Below are positions 7,585 through 14,132 of a stretch of DNA of 25,820 bases, piece by piece. Position numbers and translations under genes: made by a program. The notes beneath the pieces were generated by a model. That model did not search any database, was not told the origin of the DNA, and saw nothing but the letters and a program-made list of their open reading frames with translations. Numbering within the stretch: the stretch's first letter is position 1; every line of letters starts with the position of its first letter. The stretch covers positions 210,968-236,787 of the forward strand of contig DPHB01000001.1 of assembly GCA_003521845.1 (NCBI GenBank). The letters run 5' to 3'. This DNA comes from Oceanospirillaceae bacterium. Its GTDB lineage: Bacteria; Pseudomonadota; Gammaproteobacteria; Pseudomonadales; Balneatricaceae.

Positions 7585-9231
7585 ATGTTTGATTACCGTA
7601 AATACAGCGCCTTTCAACCCGTTTCTTTGCCTGACCGTACTTGGCCAGACAACACCATCACTAAAGCACCGGATTGGTGTAGTGTTGACCTGCGTGATGG
7701 TAACCAAGCGTTAGTTAATCCGATGAACGTTGAGCAAAAAACCCGTTTGTTTAATTTGCTTGTTAAGCTAGGTTTTAAAGAAATTGAAGTGGGTTTTCCA
7801 TCGGCTTCTAAGCCTGATTTTGATTTTGTCCGCAAGATCATTGACGAAGGCTTGGTGCCAGATGGTGTGACTCTACAGGTATTAACTCAAGCTCGTGAAG
7901 CTTTGATTAAGCGTACTTACGAAGCTTTGGCTGGTTGTAAGAAAGCGGTTATTCACGTTTACAACTCCACCTCTACGGTGCAGCGTGAACAGGTGTTTGG
8001 TCAGGATATGGACGGTATCAAGTCGATTGCCGTACAAGGTGCCAAGTGGGTACAAGAGTATGCAGGTAAGCATCCAGACACCCAGTGGGCTTTCCAATAC
8101 TCACCAGAAAGCTTTACCGGTACCGAATTGGATTACGCTGTGGACGTTTGTGATGCCGTGATTGATGTATGGCAACCTGAAAATGGCCGTGAGGTCATTA
8201 TCAACTTGCCATCCACCGTAGAGATGTCCACACCTAACGTGTTTGCTGACCAGATCGAATACTTCTGTCGCAAACTAGCTAAGCGTGAGCATGTACGTAT
8301 TTGTTTGCATACTCATAACGACCGTGGCTGCGCTGTAGCCGCTGGCGAACTAGGTGTAATGGCTGGCGCAGACCGTGTCGAAGGCACCTTGATGGGTAAC
8401 GGTGAGCGTACTGGCAACATGGATATTATTACCATGGCCATGAACTTGTATTCACAAGGTGTGGACCCTAAGTTGGACTTCAGTGATATTGTAGAAATTA
8501 ACGAAACCGTTGAAGCTTGCACCGAAATCCCAGTTGGTGTACGTCACCCTTGGGCTGGCGAGCTAGTTTATACGGCTTTTTCTGGCAGTCATCAGGATGC
8601 GATTCGTAAGTCGGTGAAGTACCATGAAGATCATCAAAAGCCCCATTGGGATGTGGCTTATTTGCCAATAGATCCTCGTGATATTGGCCGCGAATACGAA
8701 GCCGTAGTGCGGATTAATAGCCAAAGCGGTAAGGGCGGCGTAGCCTTGGTATTGGAGCGGGACTACAATATCGAACTACCTAAGTGGATGCACATGCCTT
8801 TGAGCCGTGTAGTCCAAGGTGCCACGGAAGCCACTGGTTTGGAAATTTCCCCAGTGAATATTCACAGCCTTTATCAAAAGAATTTTGTTGAAGTGGCAGA
8901 TGCTTGGTCTTTGAAGGACTACGGCATGCAAAAGCATGACGGCAAGGTGAAGGCCAACTTTACCTTTGGTGAATATCAGCTAGAAGGCCAAGGGCACGGT
9001 GCGCTAGAAGCCTTGAGCGCCGCTTTACAAGAGCAGTTTGCTTGCAAGCTAGAGGTAAGTCAGTATGACCAGCATGCCTTGATGAATGCCGGTACTGAGT
9101 CCATGGCGCAAGCGTGTATAGAAGTGGAAGTGAATGGTGATTACTTTGCTGCAGCAGCGATCGCTGAAGATACGACGGAAGCGACCTTACAGGCGATGTT
9201 AACGGCCTTTAGCCGTAGTGCGGTGGCCTAA
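7585..9231 (+). CDS. leuA: 2-isopropylmalate synthase
   Basis: LeuA condenses acetyl-CoA with 2-oxoisovalerate in the first committed step of leucine synthesis. The 548-residue protein is the long (LeuA type 2) form. It shows the HMGL-like TIM barrel with the metal and substrate motif DLRDGNQAL (residues 35-43) and the metal-binding HTHNDRG motif, and a C-terminal LeuA allosteric domain (about 430-548) with GEYQLEGQGHGALEALSAAL, where leucine feedback normally acts. The ATG at 7585 has AGGA eight bases upstream. It stands alone with its own promoter and terminator, without leuBCD. No leader peptide with leucine codons is visible, so attenuation is unlikely; regulation by the divergent Lrp-family gene is plausible. 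Confidence 0.96.
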   Translation: MFDYRKYSAFQPVSLPDRTWPDNTITKAPDWCSVDLRDGNQALVNPMNVEQKTRLFNLLVKLGFKEIEVGFPSASKPDFDFVRKIIDEGLVPDGVTLQVLTQAREALIKRTYEALAGCKKAVIHVYNSTSTVQREQVFGQDMDGIKSIAVQGAKWVQEYAGKHPDTQWAFQYSPESFTGTELDYAVDVCDAVIDVWQPENGREVIINLPSTVEMSTPNVFADQIEYFCRKLAKREHVRICLHTHNDRGCAVAAGELGVMAGADRVEGTLMGNGERTGNMDIITMAMNLYSQGVDPKLDFSDIVEINETVEACTEIPVGVRHPWAGELVYTAFSGSHQDAIRKSVKYHEDHQKPHWDVAYLPIDPRDIGREYEAVVRINSQSGKGGVALVLERDYNIELPKWMHMPLSRVVQGATEATGLEISPVNIHSLYQKNFVEVADAWSLKDYGMQKHDGKVKANFTFGEYQLEGQGHGALEALSAALQEQFACKLEVSQYDQHALMNAGTESMAQACIEVEVNGDYFAAAAIAEDTTEATLQAMLTAFSRSAVA

Positions 9232-9238
9232 CTAACCC

Positions 9239-9277
9239 AGGTGTCTGGCACTTCCCTAAGGGAAAAGCCAGACACCT
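9239..9277 (+). terminator. Nested hairpin after leuA (terminator, possibly REP-derived)
   Basis: AGGTGTCTGGC (9239-9249) pairs perfectly with GCCAGACACCT (9267-9277). Inside the loop, TTCCC (9252-9256) pairs with GGGAA (9260-9264). The run ATTTGTTTATTT follows on the plus strand, so it can terminate leuA. The minus-strand exit lacks a T run. The two-level palindrome also resembles REP-type elements. Confidence 0.65.
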
Positions 9278-9283
9278 ATTTGT

Positions 9284-10546
9284 TTATTTACGCTTCACCT
9301 TCTTCTTGCCGCTAGTAGCGGTCTTATCTTTTTTCTTGGCTTTCTTCTTCGCCTTGGCTTTTTGGGTCATGGCCTTTTCAGATGGTTCTGGCTTTTTCGC
9401 ACCTAAGCCTGGGAATACAATACGCGGAATTGGGCTAGCCATATAGCGCTCGATACGCGCTAAGTTAGGCCAGTCCATAGCGTCAGCAATAGTCCAAACC
9501 GTTCCCTCGCTACCATCACGACCACCACGGCCAGCACGGTGTATATAGCTGTCTGCTTTGGCTGGTAGGTAAAGGTTGATTACATGGCTAACGCTAGGAA
9601 TATCCAAGCCACGACAGGCTACGTCTGTAGCAATCAATACCTTAGTACGGCCACGACGTAAGTCTTTGATTTGTTGGTTGCGTTCACTCTGGCGCAATTC
9701 TCCGTGCAAACCTGTGCAGCGCAAACCATAGGTACGCACGATAGCCAGCCATTTATCCAATTGATGGCGGCTGTTAACAAAGACAATGGCTTGTTTGATA
9801 TCGCGGCTGCGAATCAGGGCGCGAGCTAACAATTCTTTGTGTTCATCGTTGTCGGCTTGGTACACACCTTGAGTGATGTTTGCGGCCAGTTGGCGTGGGC
9901 CGCCAATGCTGATTTGCGTGGCTTGGCTATTGAGTAGCTGGCTTGCAAAGTGCTGCATCTTGTCACCTTCCAGAGTAGCCGAAAACATCAAAGTTTGGCG
10001 GTCTTTGGGTAACAAGGAAGTGATCTTATTGATAGTGTCAATAAAGCCTAAGTCCAGCATGCGGTCGGCTTCATCAATGATCAACATATCTACCTGCGTG
10101 ATATCCAACCAACCTTTTTCCAGCAGCTCCAATAAGCGACCAGGGGTTGCTACTAGGCAGTTGCGTTGCTTAGCTTCCATCAAGGTGGCGTGTTGTTGAC
10201 CAATATTGACGCCACCGACGATTAAGTTGGTGGTTAGTTTGGAGCCACGCATGAGGTTTTCAAACACCAGCTGGGTTTGCTTGGCTAGTTCACGTGTGGG
10301 GCTCAATACTAGTATTTGTGGGCTATCCGTGAGGTGGTGCTGTTCTTCTGTATCTAGTAGGTGCTGTACTGCAGGTAAGGCAAAGGCCAAGGTCTTGCCG
10401 GTGCCAGTTGGTGCCGAGGCTAAAAGGTCTTGTCCATCCATGGCGACAGGAATCGCTTGGGCCTGAATAGGAGTCGGCGTTTCCAGCTCAATGGCGGCGA
10501 GGTTGTCGATTAGTTCTAGGTCGAGAGAAAGATCAATAAAGGACAT
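9284..10546 (-). CDS. srmB: DEAD-box ATP-dependent RNA helicase, SrmB-like
   Basis: From the preferred ATG at 10546 the protein has about 420 residues; an in-frame extension to 10615 does not look like family sequence. Helicase motifs appear in order: Q motif (TPTPIQAQAIP), ASAPTGTGKT, PTRELAKQ, GG, TPGRLLE, DEAD, SAT, VFVNSR, TDVACRGLDIP and HRAGRGGR. The sequence SATLEGD and the segment after the core (IERYMASPIPRIVFPGLGAKK) resemble E. coli SrmB, which assists 50S ribosome assembly. The C-terminus is a lysine-rich tail of about 40 residues, probably RNA-binding. The gene converges with leuA across the hairpin at 9239-9277 and is divergent from guaC. Helicase family is certain; SrmB orthology is likely. 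Confidence 0.87.
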   Translation of the reverse strand: MSFIDLSLDLELIDNLAAIELETPTPIQAQAIPVAMDGQDLLASAPTGTGKTLAFALPAVQHLLDTEEQHHLTDSPQILVLSPTRELAKQTQLVFENLMRGSKLTTNLIVGGVNIGQQHATLMEAKQRNCLVATPGRLLELLEKGWLDITQVDMLIIDEADRMLDLGFIDTINKITSLLPKDRQTLMFSATLEGDKMQHFASQLLNSQATQISIGGPRQLAANITQGVYQADNDEHKELLARALIRSRDIKQAIVFVNSRHQLDKWLAIVRTYGLRCTGLHGELRQSERNQQIKDLRRGRTKVLIATDVACRGLDIPSVSHVINLYLPAKADSYIHRAGRGGRDGSEGTVWTIADAMDWPNLARIERYMASPIPRIVFPGLGAKKPEPSEKAMTQKAKAKKKAKKKDKTATSGKKKVKRK

Positions 10547-10763
10547 AGTTTTGGGTCTTAAAATGTGGATTGCTAGCGTCAATGCGGACGCAATTGCAGT
10601 AATGGGCCGCATCATACAGCAAAATGAAAATTAATTATTGATCATGTGGTCAGATTTTTATTTAAAACTGATTTTGAATCTGGTAGCCTCGGTCCTTGGG
10701 CGCGTAAAAAATGTCCGGCACGCTGACGCCCAGTGGCCATCATTCGTATTATTTGGAATAGTG

Positions 10764-11885
10764 ATGAGAATCGATAGCGATAGTAAACTAGACTACAAAG
10801 ACGTATTAATTCGCCCTAAGCGCAGTACCCTGGCTTCCCGTAAAGAAGTGGATCTGCATCGCGAATTTGTTTTTCGAAATTATGTGCCGGCAGAAGGCGT
10901 GGATAAAGAGTATACGGGTGTCCCCGTAATGGCAGCTAACATGGATGGTGTAGGTACCTTTGTCATGGCTGATCAGCTGGCAGAGCAAGGCTTGTTTACT
11001 TGTTTGGTTAAGCATTATGACGAAGCTGAGCTGGTGGCCTATTTTGGTGCCGCCGGTGATCAGGGTATTAAGCGCAGGGAACATGTAGCTTATTCTATGG
11101 GGATTACCGAGCGAGATTATGCCAAGTTTGGGGCGGTGTACTCCAAACTCGGTAGCCAGTTGAAATACGTTTGTGTGGATGTGGCTAACGGTTATTCAGA
11201 GCGTTTTTCGGCTTACATTAAGCAATTGCGTGATGCCTTTCCTCATATTGTTATTATTGCTGGCAACGTTGTCACCGGCGAGATGACGGAAGAATTATTG
11301 TTGTCTGGTGCTGATATTATTAAGGTGGGTATTGGGCCAGGTAGCGTTTGTACAACACGTATTCAAACCGGTGTTGGCTACCCTCAGTTGTCAGCCTTAA
11401 TAGAGTGTGCAGACGCAGCCCATGGTTTGGGTGGTCACATTATTGCTGATGGCGGTTGTACTTGTCCTGGTGACGTCGCTAAGGCTTTTGCTGGTGGTGC
11501 TGACTTTGTCATGTTAGGTGGCATGTTGGCCGGTCACAATGAGGGCGGAGGTGAGGTGATCTCGCGCTATTATCAAGCTGATGAAGTTATTCAGGTAGAA
11601 GGCCGGTGGCAGCCTGTTGTGGAAGAGAAAAAATTTGTGCAGTTCTATGGCATGAGCTCTGAAGCAGCCAATACCAAGCATTTTGGTGGCTTAAAAGAAT
11701 ACCGTTCCTCAGAAGGTCGCGAAGTATTAGTGCCTTACCGTGGAGCCGTAATAAATACCGTACAAGACCTGCTTGGTGGCGTACGTAGCACCTGTACCTA
11801 TGCTGGTGCTAATAGCCTTAAGCAGCTATCCAAATGCACAACCTTTGTGCGCGTAGGTATGCAGTTTAATGGCGTTTTTGCTTAG
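10764..11885 (+). CDS. guaC: GMP reductase
   Basis: GuaC converts GMP to IMP with NADPH, linking guanine and adenine nucleotide pools. The ATG at 10764 gives 373 residues, starting MRIDSDSKLDYKDVLIRPKRSTL, which matches the start of E. coli GuaC; TTGGAATAG upstream serves as RBS. The frame stays open 42 codons further upstream (to a TTG at 10638), but that part has no resemblance to the family and is treated as leader. Catalytic C196 sits in GPGSVCTTRIQTG, followed by ECADAAHGLGG and GGADFVMLGGMLAGH. The enzyme lacks the CBS insertion of IMP dehydrogenase. The last codons form one copy of a diverged repeat (11869-11904 and 12151-12185). Confidence 0.95.
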   Translation: MRIDSDSKLDYKDVLIRPKRSTLASRKEVDLHREFVFRNYVPAEGVDKEYTGVPVMAANMDGVGTFVMADQLAEQGLFTCLVKHYDEAELVAYFGAAGDQGIKRREHVAYSMGITERDYAKFGAVYSKLGSQLKYVCVDVANGYSERFSAYIKQLRDAFPHIVIIAGNVVTGEMTEELLLSGADIIKVGIGPGSVCTTRIQTGVGYPQLSALIECADAAHGLGGHIIADGGCTCPGDVAKAFAGGADFVMLGGMLAGHNEGGGEVISRYYQADEVIQVEGRWQPVVEEKKFVQFYGMSSEAANTKHFGGLKEYRSSEGREVLVPYRGAVINTVQDLLGGVRSTCTYAGANSLKQLSKCTTFVRVGMQFNGVFA

Positions 11886-12185
11886 CGTGCTTTAAATCAT
11901 CTAGCCAAGGGAGGCGGTGATTAATTTACCTTCCGTTAAGCTGATTAATGCCGCCAGTTGGTGCCGATAGGTTTCCAAATGGCGGTTTAAAGGCTCTCCT
12001 GTAGGCATGTGTTGATAAATTTGGTAGCGTGCCATCAAAAGCTTATTCAAGCGTTCTAATTCGACTTCTATATGGGCATCGATCAAGCTTAGGTCTGTCT
12101 GGTTCATGATACTATTCCTTTGATGAGTTTGTAGTCTGTTTTAGCCATTTATGCCGTTTTTCATAGCGTGACTTAAATGATCTAG
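11869..12185. repeat. Diverged 35-base direct repeat of the guaC 3' end flanking a small gene
   Basis: 11869-11904 (the end of guaC, its stop codon and 20 further bases) aligns with 12151-12185. About 30 of 36 columns match with one gap; within this, 11883-11904 and 12164-12185 match at 19 of 22. The copies bracket about 250 bases that contain the small gene at 11901-12107. This is the layout left by site-specific insertion at a gene's 3' end or by an old tandem duplication. No integrase remains. Confidence 0.55.
11901..12107 (-). CDS. Small hypothetical protein, 68 residues
   Basis: I do not recognise this protein. It is largely helical in appearance, with IDAHIEVELERLNKLLMARYQIYQHM followed by LNRHLETYRHQLAALISLTEG, suggesting two amphipathic helices joined by a short turn. 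It has no signal peptide, membrane segment or cysteine. AAGGAA lies about seven bases upstream of the ATG at 12107, a better RBS than shadows usually show. It converges with guaC (15-base gap) and lies between the two copies of the guaC-end repeat. It could be a genuine small gene or cargo of a decayed insertion. Confidence 0.5.
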   Translation of the reverse strand: MNQTDLSLIDAHIEVELERLNKLLMARYQIYQHMPTGEPLNRHLETYRHQLAALISLTEGKLITASLG

Positions 12186-12382
12186 TGCAATAATTGTTCC
12201 GGCAGGTTTTTGCCGTCGCAACCCAATATGTTGTTTGGCGTGTTAGATGGACTTTTGTCGCATACAGATATGCGAGTATTTTTGCATGCAGCATACTAGC
12301 CGCTTGAGAAAAGTGGTTAGCTACGTCTGCACAAAAACCTGGCTTAGATAACTAAAAGACTTCGTTGTAATTAGAGAGAACT
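12108..12382. other. Gene-poor region upstream of the formate dehydrogenase genes
   Basis: This stretch of about 275 bases holds the second copy of the guaC-end repeat (12151-12185) and presumably the formate dehydrogenase promoter. I see no convincing -35/-10 pair, dyad, tRNA or riboswitch. A 60-codon open frame on the minus strand (12294-12112) has unusual composition and no RBS and is not called. The RBS-like GAGAG just before 12383 belongs to the next gene. Confidence 0.5.
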
Positions 12383-14119
12383 ATGTCTACTGATAACCAG
12401 CAATCACAAGCCGTACGCCAACATCCTGGCCGCGGCGTAAACAAGTCGCGCACCCACCTTCGAGGCCGTCAAGTTGATGGTAAAGCTTTGGATGAAGTAC
12501 GGGCCCTATTGGGCGAGCGTCCACGTCAACGCGACCTGCTTATTGAGTTCTTGCATTTAATTCAGGACAAGTTTGGTTACTTGTCTGCAGCTCACTTGGC
12601 TGCCTTAGCGCAAGAAATGAGCCTGCCAATGGCAGAGGTGTACGAGTGCGCTACCTTCTACGCCCATTTTGACGTCGTGAAAGAAGGCGAGTTGCCACCA
12701 CCAGCGGTAACCGTACGTGTATGTGATAGCTTGAGCTGTCAGCTTGCCGGTGCCGAACAGGTTAAGGCAGCGGTACAGGCTGGTACTAATCCTGCTCAGG
12801 TACGGGTATTAAACGCTCCGTGTATGGGCCGTTGTGACACGGCACCGGTGGCAGAAGTTGGGCATTATCATGTTGACAATGCCGATGCGGTAAAGATTAT
12901 TGAAGCCATCGATGCTAAGCACTTTCACCCACAAATCCCAGACTACTTGGGCTACGAAGAATACGTAGCAGACGGTGGTTATGCACTGCTGAATAAATGC
13001 TTGAGTGGCGCATACACATGGGAAGACATCCAAAGCGTATTGGGTGACTCTAACCTGAAAGGTTTGGGTGGTGCGGGTTTCCCAACGGCCATGAAGTGGA
13101 AATTTGTACGCCAGGAACCTAAGCCACGTTATGTTGCCATCAACGGTGACGAAGGCGAACCTGGTACCTTTAAGGATCGTTCTTACCTAGAATCAGATCC
13201 ACACCGTTTTATGGAAGGTGTATTGATCAGTGCTTGGGCCGTAGAAGCCGAAGCGGCTTATATCTATCTACGTGATGAGTATCCTGCGGTACGTCAGATC
13301 TTATTAAACGAAATTCAAAAGGTGGTGAGCGCTGGCTTGGCACCTGCAGGAGGCATTCATCTGCGCCGTGGTGCAGGGGCTTATATTTGTGGTGAAGAAT
13401 CCGCCATGATTGAATCCTTGGAAGGCAAGCCTGGTTTGCCACGCCACCGGCCTCCATTTGTTGCTCAGGTAGGCTTGTTTGGTCGTCCTACCTTGGTCAA
13501 CAACGTAGAAACCGTATTCTGGATCCGTCGTCTTGTTGATGAAGGTGCTGAGTGGTTTACCAGCCAAGGTCGTAATGGCTCCACGGGTTTACGTAGTTTC
13601 TCTGTTTCTGGCCGCGTAAAGAATCCTGGCGTGAAGCTGGCGCCTGCCGGTATTACCATGCAAGAGCTCATAGATGAGTATTGTGACGGCATGGCCGATG
13701 GGCACGCCTTCAAAGGTTATTTGCCTGGCGGCCCTTCTGGTGGCGTTTTGCCAGCAGGCATGGCCGATATTCCTTTGGACTTTGGTACTTTACAACCCTA
13801 TGGTAGCTTTATTGGTTCTGCCGCAGTCATGGTGTTGTCCGATCAAGATAACATGCGTGATGTTGTGGTTAACCTATTGAAGTTCTTTGAAGACGAAAGT
13901 TGTGGCCAGTGCACGCCTTGTCGTGTGGGTACGCAAAAAATGGTGCAATTGCTACAGCAACCCGATTGGGACACAGCCTTAATGCAGGAACTTAGCCAGA
14001 CCATGTGTGATGCGTCTATTTGTGGTTTGGGGCAGGCCGCTTCAAATCCAGTGACCACCGTTCTTAAACATTTTGATGCAGACCTGATCGCTACCGATCT
14101 AGCTGCTAGCGCACAATAA
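12383..14119 (+). CDS. fdh1B: NAD-dependent formate dehydrogenase beta subunit (NuoE-NuoF fusion)
   Basis: This 578-residue subunit passes electrons from the catalytic subunit to NAD. The N-terminal part (about 35-180) is a NuoE-like thioredoxin-fold domain with [2Fe-2S] ligands C114, C119, C147 and C151. The rest is NuoF-like, with GLGGAGFPTAMKWKF and NGDEGEPGTFKDR for FMN and NADH binding, ICGEESAMIESLEGKPG, and a [4Fe-4S] site at C507, C510, C513 and C547. In three-subunit Fds-type enzymes NuoE and NuoF are separate proteins; the fusion is the arrangement in the two-subunit Methylobacterium extorquens FDH1. GAGAG precedes the ATG. The alpha gene begins 13 bases after the stop, so the pair is an operon. 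The enzyme is cytoplasmic and oxidises formate for NADH. Confidence 0.93.
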   Translation: MSTDNQQSQAVRQHPGRGVNKSRTHLRGRQVDGKALDEVRALLGERPRQRDLLIEFLHLIQDKFGYLSAAHLAALAQEMSLPMAEVYECATFYAHFDVVKEGELPPPAVTVRVCDSLSCQLAGAEQVKAAVQAGTNPAQVRVLNAPCMGRCDTAPVAEVGHYHVDNADAVKIIEAIDAKHFHPQIPDYLGYEEYVADGGYALLNKCLSGAYTWEDIQSVLGDSNLKGLGGAGFPTAMKWKFVRQEPKPRYVAINGDEGEPGTFKDRSYLESDPHRFMEGVLISAWAVEAEAAYIYLRDEYPAVRQILLNEIQKVVSAGLAPAGGIHLRRGAGAYICGEESAMIESLEGKPGLPRHRPPFVAQVGLFGRPTLVNNVETVFWIRRLVDEGAEWFTSQGRNGSTGLRSFSVSGRVKNPGVKLAPAGITMQELIDEYCDGMADGHAFKGYLPGGPSGGVLPAGMADIPLDFGTLQPYGSFIGSAAVMVLSDQDNMRDVVVNLLKFFEDESCGQCTPCRVGTQKMVQLLQQPDWDTALMQELSQTMCDASICGLGQAASNPVTTVLKHFDADLIATDLAASAQ

Positions 14120-14132
14120 GGGGAGCTTCGAG

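Noticed and set aside
10638..10763. In-frame 42-codon extension of guaC beginning at TTG
   Set aside because: The extra residues do not resemble GMP reductase, and the ATG at 10764 has an RBS and the exact family N-terminus.
12112..12294. 60-codon open frame on the minus strand upstream of the formate dehydrogenase genes
   Set aside because: No RBS, odd basic composition with no recognisable pattern, and it overlaps the likely promoter region and the guaC-end repeat.
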